From: Halohasta salina
GTDB lineage: Archaea > Halobacteriota > Halobacteria > Halobacteriales > Haloferacaceae
Reading direction: 5' to 3'
Assembly: GCF_024178165.1 (NCBI RefSeq)
Contig: NZ_JAMZIE010000001.1
Span: 248,001-312,000, forward strand
Length of the DNA stretch: 64,000 bases
A program made the translations under genes and the position numbers. Shown here one piece after another: positions 1 to 8,670 of this stretch (positions within the stretch are counted from its first letter, which is position 1; each line of letters starts with the position of its first letter). Below the pieces are notes generated by a model. The model had not been told where the DNA came from, made no database searches, and was given only the letters and a program-made list of their open reading frames with translations.

Positions 1-93
1 GCCATATGGCCGCAGGTAGGCCGCACACGGGAATAAAACCAGTATCCGACAATCCTGAATGTTCGGTCGGTGATCAGTCAGTAGTCACTGCCT

Positions 94-130
94 AACGGAC
101 ATGACTATACGTTCTTAGTGGCTGTCCGTT
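94..130 (+). promoter_or_regulatory. Promoter of HIT gene with flanking inverted repeat
   Basis: AACGGACA (94-101) and TGTCCGTT (123-130) are perfect 8-base inverted arms 21 bases apart. The TATA-like CTATAC (104-109) lies between them, about 27 bases before the ATG at 134, the spacing of a leaderless haloarchaeal promoter. The arms would bracket the TATA box and the transcription start, so an operator is plausible. No binding protein is known. Confidence 0.4.
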
Positions 131-133
131 CGT

Positions 134-679
134 ATGGACCAGATCTTCGCCCCGTGGCGGATCGACTGGGTCGAGCGCGACGACAAGAACGCCGACCTCG
201 ATGGCTGTCCCTTCTGCGTACTGCCGCAACGGGACGCCGACCGGTCGAACCTCGTCGTCGCCGAAAGCGACGCCGCGTTCGTCCTGCTCAACAACTATCC
301 CTACAATCCCGGCCACGCGATGGTAATCCCGCGTCGACACGTCGGCAGCTACGAGGACCTCACCGAAGCCGAACTGTTGGACCACGCCCGGCTCAAACAG
401 GTCACGCTCCGCGCGCTGGATGCGGGTCTCCATCCCGACGGGGTCAATACGGGCATGAACCTCGGCGAGGGTGCCGGTGGCTCGATCGGCGACCACATCC
501 ACACCCACATCGTCCCGCGCTGGAGGGGCGACACCAACTTCATGCCGGTGGTCGGTGAGACGAACGTCATCGTCGAGGCCGTCGACGACACCTACGAGCG
601 ACTCCACGAGGGGTTCGCCGCCCAGCCCGAAGCGGTCAGTGACGACCCCGAATCGGCCGTCGAGATCGCCTTCGAGTAA
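134..679 (+). CDS. HIT family nucleotide hydrolase/transferase
   Basis: This 181-residue protein carries the histidine triad HIHTHIVPRW at residues 121-130, with H121, H123 and H125. The family cleaves nucleotide phosphoramidates or dinucleoside polyphosphates through a histidine-AMP intermediate. A CPFC pair at residues 25-28 fits the zinc site common in branched (Fhit/GalT-like) members. YNPGHAMVIPRRHV around residues 57-70 is the usual HIT core strand. The ATG at 134 is chosen because a TATA-like element sits at about -27. The physiological substrate cannot be told from sequence. The TatD-like gene follows 42 bases later in the same direction. Confidence 0.92.
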   Translation: MDQIFAPWRIDWVERDDKNADLDGCPFCVLPQRDADRSNLVVAESDAAFVLLNNYPYNPGHAMVIPRRHVGSYEDLTEAELLDHARLKQVTLRALDAGLHPDGVNTGMNLGEGAGGSIGDHIHTHIVPRWRGDTNFMPVVGETNVIVEAVDDTYERLHEGFAAQPEAVSDDPESAVEIAFE

Positions 680-721
680 CGAGACCTGCCGACTTTTAGG
701 CGGCCACACGAATTCTCAGGC

Positions 722-1567
722 ATGGAGGAGCTACAGACGCCCGTTCTCGACAACCATCTGCATCTCGACCCCAAGCGGGGCCGCGGGATGGAGGCAGTCG
801 AGGAGTTCGCCCGCCTCGGCGGCACCCACCTGTTGATCGTCAACCAACCGTCGTGGAAACTCGGCGTCGACTCGACGGACCCGGAGGATTTCAGACCGGT
901 GTTCGAGACCACTATCGGGATCGTCGAGGAGGCAACCGACCACCTGCCGGGCCGGGCGTGGCCAATCCTCGGGGCCCATCCGGGGCTGATCAGTCGGCTC
1001 GTCGAGGATCGCGGCTGTTCGCCCGCCGAGGCCCGCGACTGCATGCAGGGCGTGCTCGATATCGCTGCCGACTACGTCCGCGAGGGGAAGGCCCTCGGCC
1101 TCAAATCGGGTCGACCACATTACGACGTAAGCGACGCGGTGTGGGACGCCTCGAACGACGTGATGAAACACGCCTTCGAGCTGGGAGCGGAGGTCGACTG
1201 TGCGGTCCAGCTCCACACCGAGGCCAGCGAGGACCTCACCGAGGTCGCCGAGTGGGCCGAAGATCGCGGGCTCCCCGCCCACCGGGTCGTCAAACACTAC
1301 GCTGGCGGGCGGCTCGCCGGCCCGACGCCGAGCGTGATGAGCAACAAAGACTGGATCGAGACCGCCGCCGAGTCGGGCGAGCCGTTCCTGATGGAGACCG
1401 ACTTCATCGACGATCCCGACCGACCCGGTGCGGTTCTGGGCCCGAAGACGGTCCCACGGCGCGTGCGGTGGCTCCACGAGCAGGGGTACGATGAGGCGAT
1501 CCGGAGGGCCCACGTCGAGATCCCCGAGCGCGTCTACGGGATCGACACCGAGTCGACGCTCTCGTGA
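722..1567 (+). CDS. TatD-related metal-dependent hydrolase
   Basis: This 281-residue protein belongs to the TatD-like branch of the amidohydrolase TIM barrels. The N-terminal DNHLHLD gives the first metal-binding pair (H12, H14). Further candidate ligands lie in the VQLHTEA and VVKHYAGG segments and in the METDFIDDP segment near residue 225. TatD proteins are metal-dependent nucleases or hydrolases; this archaeal subgroup has no assigned substrate. The last 25 codons recur as a near-identical broken copy at 2616-2690, beyond the halocyanin-like gene. That places this gene at one edge of a local rearrangement. Confidence 0.85.
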   Translation: MEELQTPVLDNHLHLDPKRGRGMEAVEEFARLGGTHLLIVNQPSWKLGVDSTDPEDFRPVFETTIGIVEEATDHLPGRAWPILGAHPGLISRLVEDRGCSPAEARDCMQGVLDIAADYVREGKALGLKSGRPHYDVSDAVWDASNDVMKHAFELGAEVDCAVQLHTEASEDLTEVAEWAEDRGLPAHRVVKHYAGGRLAGPTPSVMSNKDWIETAAESGEPFLMETDFIDDPDRPGAVLGPKTVPRRVRWLHEQGYDEAIRRAHVEIPERVYGIDTESTLS

Positions 1568-1578
1568 GTTGCTTCGGC

Positions 1579-2463
1579 TTACTGTTCGACGATGATCGCA
1601 CCGCGCATGCCGATCGATTTGTGTGGGAGACTGGCGTACCTGTAGACGCCGGGTTCGTCGAACGTGTGTTCGAAGGTCGCGTCGGCGTCGCTTGTCAGCT
1701 CTCCGGAGTCGATGTCGCGTTCCTCGAAGCTGATCGTCGCCGTGGGGCTTTCGGCGCTCCATTCCCACGTCACGGTCGTGTCGGGTGATATCCGGAGCAC
1801 TACAGGCGCGAACGCCAAGCTGCCGCCGTTGCCATCAGCACCGACAGTGATCGATGCGGTCTCGGCGTCGGTTCGGTCGGTGATTTCGCCATCGAAGTTG
1901 CTGCTGTGGACGACCCATTCGTCGACCGTCTCGTAGCCGGTCGACGGCGGCTCGTCGACCACGACGAGCCCTTTCATCCCGTCGTCCCGATCCGGCTCCG
2001 AGACGAAGGGATAGGTGCCGGGCTCCTCGAAGACGTACTCGTAACTCGTTCCGGGCTGGGCGTTCGGTCGGCCGCTGTCGAAGGTCCCATCGAGTGCTAC
2101 GACGTTGTGAACGCCGCCATGGCCGGTCCAGTTCCACCGGACGATGGTGTTGGGCGACACCTCGACGACGACTGGATCGAAGCCGAGACCGTCGTCGTAC
2201 TCGTGGCCAACGTGGATGTCGGCGCGTCCGCGAGTACCGGTTCGGATCCGGTCGCCGGTGTAACCGTTCGCGCTCTCGAGCCACTCGTCGACCGACTCTG
2301 GCGGCTCGATTTCGGTGGCTTGGGTATACTCGTCGGTCAACTCGCTGTTGTCGGCTTCCGACTCCGGACTATCGCCCGCCGCGGAGAGACAGCCAGCGAT
2401 TGAGAGAAGCCCGACAGTTGCCGCGCTCTGTAGCATCTGACGACGTCTGTGTGTGCGTGGCAT
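1579..2463 (-). CDS. Two-domain halocyanin-like lipoprotein, copper ligands degenerate
   Basis: This 294-residue exported protein begins with a twin-arginine stretch (RRRQ, residues 6-9) and a lipobox SIAGC ending at Cys25, so Tat export and lipid anchoring are expected. Two cupredoxin domains follow, at about 65-170 and 195-294. Halocyanins are blue-copper electron carriers with His, Cys, His and Met ligands. Domain 1 keeps H119 and M163 but has Ser155 where Cys is expected and Asp158 where the second His is expected. Domain 2 keeps H281 and M286 but has Ser278 for Cys and Ala242 for the first His. A type 1 copper site therefore looks lost in both, and a structural or non-redox role is possible. 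It is convergent with the TatD-like gene, 11 bases away. Confidence 0.85.
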   Translation of the reverse strand: MPRTHRRRQMLQSAATVGLLSIAGCLSAAGDSPESEADNSELTDEYTQATEIEPPESVDEWLESANGYTGDRIRTGTRGRADIHVGHEYDDGLGFDPVVVEVSPNTIVRWNWTGHGGVHNVVALDGTFDSGRPNAQPGTSYEYVFEEPGTYPFVSEPDRDDGMKGLVVVDEPPSTGYETVDEWVVHSSNFDGEITDRTDAETASITVGADGNGGSLAFAPVVLRISPDTTVTWEWSAESPTATISFEERDIDSGELTSDADATFEHTFDEPGVYRYASLPHKSIGMRGAIIVEQ

Positions 2464-2600
2464 ACCCCTAGATGTGAGTTAGTTATAAACAAGGGCTTAG
2501 GGATGACTAAAATGACTGTTCTGTAGCTAATCCAGCGAATACACAACTGAAGTGTGGCAACTATTCAGAAACAGCCGGTGAGGCACGCGAGACATGACAG

Positions 2601-2699
2601 ACGGTGGCCGCCGAGTACGACGAGGCGATCCGGACGGCCCACGTCGAGGCCCCCGAGCGCGTCTACGGGATCGACACCGAGTCGACGCTCAGTCGGTGA
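2601..2699 (+). pseudogene. Truncated duplicate of TatD-like hydrolase C-terminus
   Basis: Bases 2616-2690 match 1487-1561, the end of the TatD-like gene, at 71 of 75 positions. The frame is kept and ends at TGA 2697-2699. The encoded tail YDEAIRTAHVEAPERVYGID differs from the parent by Thr for Arg and Ala for Ile in this stretch. Weaker similarity may reach back to about 2601. No start codon or upstream coding part is visible, so this is a remnant. It lies between the promoter side of the halocyanin-like gene and the 3' end of the histidine kinase. Confidence 0.85.
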
Positions 2700-2707
2700 C
2701 CTGTCGA

Positions 2708-4774
2708 TCACTTCCCGTTCGCTTCGGGGTCTTCGCCGTCGGGCTCGTCGGCCTCCAAGAGCGTCACAGTGACGCGCGTTCCGGTGCCACGCGTTTCGAT
2801 GTTGACCTCGCCGCCGAAGAGGTCGATCGTCCAGTGGACGAGCCACAGTCCCAGCCCGGTACCGTGCTGGAGCGGCGTCTCCTCCCCAGTTTCCAGCGTC
2901 TCCTTTTCGTGGTCGGGGATCCCCGACCCGTTGTCCTCGATGGAGATCGCGATCCAAGTGTTGGTCTGCTCGACGGTCGCCGGTCGTACCGTGGCCGTGA
3001 TCTGGAGGTCTGACCGCTCGTTGTGGAGGATCGCGTTCCGGAACAGTTCCGTCAGGACCAGTTCCAGTCGCGTATCCGCCTTTACCTGCGGGCGCTGGGA
3101 ACACTCGACCGCGATCGACGCGTTCGGATTGCTGTCGGCGAACTCGTCTCGAAGCCGTTCGAGCGTCCCACAGACGTCGTAGCTCGCATCCGACGAAAGC
3201 TCCTGATCCATCAGCGACTGGAGCTTGCCAGCCTTCGCGCTCTGTCGGGCCAGCTCTTCGGCCCGGCTGTCGACCGCGTCGACAAGCGACAGGAGCGCCT
3301 CGTCGTCGAGTCGCTCTTTGAGCATGTCGATGTTGCCCTGAATGACGTTGATCCCGTTCCGGAGGTTGTGGCGTAACACCCGGTTGAGCACCGTCAACTG
3401 CTGTTCTCGCCGTCGCTGCTCGGTTACGTCCGACTCGATGCCGACGAAGTGAGTGACATCGCCGTCGTCGTCCGTGAGCGGCGAGACCTGCTGTCTGACC
3501 GTGTAGAGCTCGCCGGATTGCCGCTGATTGACGATCGTCGCTTCCCACTGCTCGCCGCCGACGATGGTCTCCCAGAAGTTCGCGTAGTAGTTCGAATCCT
3601 GCTTGCCGGATTTGAGGACGTTCGGCGAGCGGCCGAGCACCTCGGCTTCGGTGTACCCCGTCTGGTCCTCGAAGGCGGTATTGACGTACTCTATCTCCCC
3701 ATCACGATCGGTGATGAGGATGGCTTGACTCGCGTTGTCGACGGCCTTGCGGAACAGCTGGAGGTCCTGTTTCCGTTCGTAGCTCTCGGTGATGTCCTGG
3801 ACGATGAGCGTCCGCCCGACCTGATGAGGGCCGAGCTCCAGTGACCGGCTGGTGAGCAAGTAGACGCACTCCTCGCCGTTCCGGTCGGCTTCCACGATCC
3901 GGGTGTCGTCTGTGAGCTGTTCGACCGGGAGCCGACCGAACAGATCGTCGACGGTCCGGATTCCTCCGTCGAGCGCCGGGAAGAACGTCGCCGCTTGTCG
4001 GTTGTACTCGTGGATCTCGCCCTCCGAGCCGACCGAGATCACGCCCTTGTTGGTCCGCTCGAACAGCTGGTTCCGCACCGGTGTTTCGAGGCTGAGAAAC
4101 GTATCCTCGACGAGATACAGCGCCCCGAGCGCGAAGAGGGCCACGCCGATGGGTTCGTAGCTCAACTCCGGGAGCACCGCGGGATAGGCGGCACTGACCG
4201 CTTTCGGTACGATAGCCAGCCCGGTGATCCCGACGAGGCCGGTCAGTTTCCACGTCGACTGGGTCGACTGCCGGAACATCCGAACGAGGAAGTACATCCC
4301 GATCGCCGTCAGCCCGTAGGCAGACAGGAACAGCAGCCAGTAGATCGGGCCATGGTCGACGACGAGCCGGGTGTAGGGTTCGGTCGCCATCTCGGCGGTG
4401 AAATGCAGGCCGTGGATCGGGTTCGTGAGTTTGAACAGCACCACTGTGGCGTACAGCGCGACCGCGAACAGCCGGTAGGAACGCTGTCTGTGGAGTGTTC
4501 GGCCGGTGTAGGCCGACGTGAAGTAGAGCCACGCGAAGACCGTCCCGAAGCCGACGATCAGTCCCGCGGTAAACAGCGCCGTCGCGAGTGTCGTCGACTG
4601 GGTCAGCATCTGGGCAGCCTGTAGGAGGGCCCACGTGCCGACCGTCAACAGGAGCGCGCGGAGTCCGAGGCGCACGTCCCGCTGTTGGAGCCGCGAGACA
4701 CGGAAGACGCCGGCAAAACACGGGACCGCAGCAGCGAAAAATAATAATCCTATACCGACATTTGTCGCTACCAT
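2708..4774 (-). CDS. Membrane PAS sensor histidine kinase (7TM N-terminal domain)
   Basis: This 688-residue kinase has an N-terminal region of about seven hydrophobic helices (residues 1-220) of the histidine-kinase N-terminal 7TM type. A weak PAS domain follows (about 235-330), then a clear PAS/PAC unit (about 340-460; QTGYTEAEVLG and GIESDVTEQRR). The phosphoacceptor is in VLRHNLRNGIN near residue 465. The ATPase domain shows the N box RNAILHN, IEDNGSGIP and HGTGLGLWLV. It should sense a membrane or intracellular signal and phosphorylate a partner. No receiver gene is adjacent, as is common for haloarchaeal orphan kinases. The region upstream of the start is AT-rich. Confidence 0.9.
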   Translation of the reverse strand: MVATNVGIGLLFFAAAVPCFAGVFRVSRLQQRDVRLGLRALLLTVGTWALLQAAQMLTQSTTLATALFTAGLIVGFGTVFAWLYFTSAYTGRTLHRQRSYRLFAVALYATVVLFKLTNPIHGLHFTAEMATEPYTRLVVDHGPIYWLLFLSAYGLTAIGMYFLVRMFRQSTQSTWKLTGLVGITGLAIVPKAVSAAYPAVLPELSYEPIGVALFALGALYLVEDTFLSLETPVRNQLFERTNKGVISVGSEGEIHEYNRQAATFFPALDGGIRTVDDLFGRLPVEQLTDDTRIVEADRNGEECVYLLTSRSLELGPHQVGRTLIVQDITESYERKQDLQLFRKAVDNASQAILITDRDGEIEYVNTAFEDQTGYTEAEVLGRSPNVLKSGKQDSNYYANFWETIVGGEQWEATIVNQRQSGELYTVRQQVSPLTDDDGDVTHFVGIESDVTEQRRREQQLTVLNRVLRHNLRNGINVIQGNIDMLKERLDDEALLSLVDAVDSRAEELARQSAKAGKLQSLMDQELSSDASYDVCGTLERLRDEFADSNPNASIAVECSQRPQVKADTRLELVLTELFRNAILHNERSDLQITATVRPATVEQTNTWIAISIEDNGSGIPDHEKETLETGEETPLQHGTGLGLWLVHWTIDLFGGEVNIETRGTGTRVTVTLLEADEPDGEDPEANGK

Positions 4775-5031
4775 TCGAATATAGCAGGGTTGAATAAATA
4801 ATAACCTTATTAAAAATATTCATCACGTAGGGGGTAACCGAGTCGATAGACGATCTATCCGGCTACTGTATTTTATTCTGTCATATAGGTCGTCGACGAG
4901 AGCCGTGACCGGCCGTTGTTATCGGTTGGTTGTAGAATATCATGAGAAATACCACGGCTACGATCCAGCTACGGCCGTCAGGCGTCGGTGGATAAGAAAG
5001 GCATTTGAGTCCCCACCCAGAGTAATGACGT
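4775..5031. other. Divergent intergenic region, AT-rich
   Basis: These 257 bases separate the kinase and the DUF2150 gene, which point away from each other. The part next to the kinase is strongly AT-rich (TTGAATAAATAATAACCTTA near 4790) and should hold its promoter. No conserved ORF or RNA was recognised. Confidence 0.5.
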
Positions 5032-5613
5032 ATGACAGATGAGCCCGCCGAGACGTTCTACTCCGAAGATCGCTGGCAGAACTGGCTAACGCGGGTCGAA
5101 GACGAAGAGCTCGATCCCGAAAGCGAGGAGTTCGCCCGGCTCTATTTCAACCTCCAGAACGACACGACGATCGCCATCGCCAAGGTGATCTCGGCGGCCG
5201 AGGACGGCCGCGTCGACGAGGAGACCACCCTCGACAAGCTCGAATTCATCAATGAGGTCGTCATGGCCGAACCGGAGTTCGACGGCGAGGAGGAACTGCT
5301 GTTGATCGACAGCGTCCAGACCAGCCTCGTGCCCGTCTTCTATGCCGCCGAGGAGTACGTCATCGGCGGCCCCGTCGAGGAGTACCCCATCGAGGAGTGT
5401 ATCGACGCCGCCATCGAGGTTGCTGTCGAGGAGGAAGACGTCGACGCCGCCCTCGCCTACCTCGTGCAGGCGGGCACCCAGATCATCGACGGCGCGGAGT
5501 TCGACGGCAGCGAGGTCGACGAGATCGAGTCGTGGATCGTCTCCGAGTGGCTCAACGGGCTTGACAGCCTGCAGGACGCGTTTGCGGATCCGGAAGTCAT
5601 CGACGAGGAATAA
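5032..5613 (+). CDS. DUF2150 family protein
   Basis: This 193-residue, very acidic, soluble protein resembles the archaeal DUF2150 family. The N-terminal TFYSEDRWQNW, the central LYFNLQNDTTIAIAKVISA and the VQTSLVPVFYAAEEYV segment are characteristic. No catalytic motif or membrane segment is evident, and the family has no established function. It is a single gene between a divergent kinase and a convergent pilin-like gene that ends 27 bases downstream. Confidence 0.8.
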   Translation: MTDEPAETFYSEDRWQNWLTRVEDEELDPESEEFARLYFNLQNDTTIAIAKVISAAEDGRVDEETTLDKLEFINEVVMAEPEFDGEEELLLIDSVQTSLVPVFYAAEEYVIGGPVEEYPIEECIDAAIEVAVEEEDVDAALAYLVQAGTQIIDGAEFDGSEVDEIESWIVSEWLNGLDSLQDAFADPEVIDEE

Positions 5614-5640
5614 TTAAACGAGCGTTTCTCAACTGGTTTG

Positions 5641-6969
5641 CTACGCATTTGGATCTAGTAGTAACGTGGTCGACGTCCCGTCACTGAACCACAACGTAAT
5701 GGTCACGCTGCTGCCTTTCATGGCACCATTACCGTTACTGGCGTCCCTGAACCGATCGAACTCAAACAATTGTTCGTTATTTTGAGCAATCACAACATCC
5801 GTACTGAAATTGTATCTATTTGCTTGATTTGGGTTGTCGCTGTCTATTTGTATGACATCTGAAACAATTTGACCGTAGCCTACCGCAGTGAGTATATCAT
5901 CGTTACTCTTCCCACCAACCTTCTCAACTGAAGATACTGTTGTATCATTCACACCGATAGCAACAATTGTTGCATCGATATCGCCTGTATTTTCTAATCC
6001 AAATTCATACATCCCACTATTACCTGCAGACTTGACATCCGGTGTTACTTGGATTGCACCGGCTTGCCCCTCATCGCTGTCATCACTAGTATCGCCGTTT
6101 TCGTCGCTCCTACGTTGACTCGACGGCCCTACATTCTGTTTTGGTTGGTCGGCTTCCGGTTTCTCTCTAATACCGACAGTGTTGAATTTGAAATTGTTCG
6201 AACTGATACTCAGATTGCTTAGGTCAAGCCTGTGGACGCCGGTATCGTAGTAGTCTTCCGTCACGTCGACATCCGAACCGAATTGTTCGCCCCAGTATTC
6301 CGACTTGTTCAGACGAGTCGGGATCGTGATATCGATTTCGCCCTCTGGCAAATCGGACTCGGTTATTTTTTCGCTCGGATAGATCTCGATAACCGCTCGA
6401 TGTGTGCCTGTTTCCTCAAACTCGTTTTGGACGGCGGTAAGCCGGAACGAACTACTGCGGTTCGTCATCAGGTTCTGATCCTCGATGATGCGTACTGTCC
6501 CCTGATTTCTCTCGTCGACGTACAGCACCGAGTGCTCGTACCAGATCGAGCCAGCCGTTATTTCGTTGTATCGTGGTTCGTATTCGAGAAACCGTGTCGA
6601 CACGTTCTTCGAAACATCCCCGTTGTCGACGGTGATATTGTACTCGTCGGACGTTCTGAGCGTTCCGGCCGGGGCGACGGGATTGATCGTTGCCACCCGA
6701 GTCTGGTAGGTCGTTCCCAGCGTCACGCGTGTGAATTGTGAGGTATCCGCCTGTCCTGCCGTCGAGATGGAGTTTCGGAGTTGAATGAGATCGTTCTGAA
6801 CGTTCTGGTAGTGTTGAAATTCGACCTGCGCGTTTTGCTGCGGGACAATTTGGGCTTGATAGATCGTCAGGGTGAGGGCCAATATTGCAAAGATCAAAAT
6901 CAACCCAAGGACGGCTGTTACAGCGCGTCTATCGTCACCAAACGTCGTGTTTGAATTGAAACGAGACAT
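5641..6969 (-). CDS. Pilin-like surface protein (DUF7289-type), paralogue 1
   Basis: This 442-residue protein has one hydrophobic helix at about residues 15-42 (RAVTAVLGLILIFAILALTL) after a short charged segment. That layout is like archaeal type IV pilins and their minor-pilin relatives. The motif IVPQQNAQVEFQH follows the helix. The rest is beta-rich and extracellular in character, with several N-x-S/T sequons. Residues 40-265 are clearly homologous to the neighbouring gene, while the last third is not: it has a short Ser/Asp linker near 275 and a separate C-terminal domain. The 3' half (about 5640-6200) is visibly more AT-rich than its surroundings, which suggests replacement or transfer of the C-terminal domain. 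It lies 12 bases downstream of the paralogue, probably co-transcribed. Confidence 0.75.
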   Translation of the reverse strand: MSRFNSNTTFGDDRRAVTAVLGLILIFAILALTLTIYQAQIVPQQNAQVEFQHYQNVQNDLIQLRNSISTAGQADTSQFTRVTLGTTYQTRVATINPVAPAGTLRTSDEYNITVDNGDVSKNVSTRFLEYEPRYNEITAGSIWYEHSVLYVDERNQGTVRIIEDQNLMTNRSSSFRLTAVQNEFEETGTHRAVIEIYPSEKITESDLPEGEIDITIPTRLNKSEYWGEQFGSDVDVTEDYYDTGVHRLDLSNLSISSNNFKFNTVGIREKPEADQPKQNVGPSSQRRSDENGDTSDDSDEGQAGAIQVTPDVKSAGNSGMYEFGLENTGDIDATIVAIGVNDTTVSSVEKVGGKSNDDILTAVGYGQIVSDVIQIDSDNPNQANRYNFSTDVVIAQNNEQLFEFDRFRDASNGNGAMKGSSVTITLWFSDGTSTTLLLDPNA

Positions 6970-6981
6970 GTTAGTCAGACC

Positions 6982-8670
6982 TCATGGCGACCATCGGATT
7001 ACAACGACCCCGTCGCCCCCGTCGCCCGGGAGTGGACCCCCACTGGAGCCGCCACCACCGCCGCCACTACCGGTGTTCGGTCGACCGTTCCCTGCAGGGT
7101 CTCCACCCGTCACAGTCCCATCGCCCCCACCGCCCCGACCGCCCGAGCCTCCGGTCGAACTGCCGGTGCTGCCGCCGCCACCGCCGCCTGCAGCAACCCA
7201 GCCGCCGACGCCGATATCGGTCCCGAACCGATCGCCGAAGTACGTCCCGTCGCCTCCGTCACCACCGTCGTCGTTGCTGTTCGGCCGCCCTGCTTCGCCG
7301 GAACCGCCGCCGCCACCGGCACCTTGGTCGTTGCCGCTGCCTCCTTGCCCCTCGCCACCATCGGTGCCGAAGCCCCCACTGGAATTGCTTGGCTGCAGTC
7401 CGTCTCCTCCCGAAAGCGTGTCATCTTCGTCTCTCGATCCACCCCCAGAGCCGCCGGCTCGACCGGGTGAGGGATCCGGACTGTTGCCGCCGCCGCCACC
7501 GCCGCCGAGGGCGACGAGCGAACCGAACTCGGAGTTACTTCCGTTTTCTCCCGGTTGGTCACCGCTCGGAGCCGTTCCTCCAGCACCGACGACGACATCA
7601 ACCTGAGATCCTGTCACCGAGTAGCTCGGTCGATAGACGACGCCGCCCGCGCCGCCTCCGCCGCCACCAGCAGTGTTGTAGTCTTCTACGGAGCCGCCAC
7701 TCCCACCGCCAGCAACGACGAGTACTTCGACCTCGTTGACTCCCTCAGGGATGGTCCATGTATGAGCGCCTACAGTATCGAAAACACGGATGTTAGCGTC
7801 GACGCTACTGTCGGTCGAGCGTTCGACGTTCGTTGCAGGGCCTTCGGCCGGTTCGGCCTGGATTCCCACTGTGTTCACCTGTAGATCGGTAGAATTGACG
7901 CTCAAATTCAGTGCGTGGACGTCGTCTGAGTGTGCCTCGGAGTCGACGCCCTGATAGATACCGCCGGAGTCAGCCAGTGCGCCGTCCCAGTAATCACTGT
8001 CATTTAGCCGCGTTGGGACGGTAACTGTGAGATTGGATCCGTTCGCCGCCGGAAAATCACTCGCGTTCAGTTCGTCTTGCGGGTACAGTTCGAGCGTCAC
8101 ACGCCCAATATCAGATTTTTGGAACTGGTTTTGGAGCGCAGTAATCCGTACTGTTCCGTCTTTGACGATGTTTTGCTCTTCGATGACGCTCACGCCGCCG
8201 CGGTCCCGCTCGTCGAGGTAGAGCACCGAGTGCTCGAACCACGTCGACCCGATCGAGATCTCGTTGTAACCCGGCCGGTACTGGACGAATCGGGTCGAAA
8301 TATTCGTTTGTGATCCGGACGCGTTCGCGATGGTGATATTGTATGCCTTGCTGGTCTGTATCGTCCCGGCCGGGTCAGGTTGATTAATGGTCAGGAGTCG
8401 GGATCGGTAGCTCGTCCCGAGCGTGACGCTTGGGAACTGCGCAACATCGGACTGCCCGGCGGTCGACACTGCGTCCCGAAACTCGATCAGTTCGTTACGG
8501 ACGTCCTCGAAATGTTGGAACTCGGTCTGGGCGTTTTGCTGGGGGACGACCACCGCCTGATAGGTCGTCAACGCGAGGACCAGAAACCCGAAGACAAGAA
8601 TGAAGCCGACGACCTCTGAGACGCCACGCCGGTCGGTCGCCAGCTTTCCCCCGGAGCCTCGATCACGCAT
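6982..8670 (-). CDS. Pilin-like surface protein with poly-glycine C-terminal domain, paralogue 2
   Basis: This 562-residue protein is counted from the ATG at 8670, which places the charged MRDRGSGGK segment directly before the pilin-like helix (SEVVGFILVFGFLVLALTTY). The frame is open further upstream, but those residues look non-coding. Residues 20-290 match the neighbouring paralogue. From about residue 305 an aromatic/Val-rich strand (AHTWTIPEGVNEVEVLVVAG) leads into about 250 residues of long glycine runs broken by short polar turns, ending GDGGDGVVVIRWSP. That pattern resembles Gly-rich domains of phage tail adhesins and other surface adhesins, which fold as packed polyglycine II helices. 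The domain call is by pattern only. Likely exported and anchored by the N-terminal helix. Confidence 0.75.
   Translation of the reverse strand: MRDRGSGGKLATDRRGVSEVVGFILVFGFLVLALTTYQAVVVPQQNAQTEFQHFEDVRNELIEFRDAVSTAGQSDVAQFPSVTLGTSYRSRLLTINQPDPAGTIQTSKAYNITIANASGSQTNISTRFVQYRPGYNEISIGSTWFEHSVLYLDERDRGGVSVIEEQNIVKDGTVRITALQNQFQKSDIGRVTLELYPQDELNASDFPAANGSNLTVTVPTRLNDSDYWDGALADSGGIYQGVDSEAHSDDVHALNLSVNSTDLQVNTVGIQAEPAEGPATNVERSTDSSVDANIRVFDTVGAHTWTIPEGVNEVEVLVVAGGGSGGSVEDYNTAGGGGGGAGGVVYRPSYSVTGSQVDVVVGAGGTAPSGDQPGENGSNSEFGSLVALGGGGGGGNSPDPSPGRAGGSGGGSRDEDDTLSGGDGLQPSNSSGGFGTDGGEGQGGSGNDQGAGGGGGSGEAGRPNSNDDGGDGGDGTYFGDRFGTDIGVGGWVAAGGGGGGSTGSSTGGSGGRGGGGDGTVTGGDPAGNGRPNTGSGGGGGGSSGGPLPGDGGDGVVVIRWSP

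Noticed and set aside
6872-7606. Proline-rich plus-strand protein
   Set aside because: Long Pro runs are the reverse complement of glycine codons of the Gly-rich minus-strand gene.
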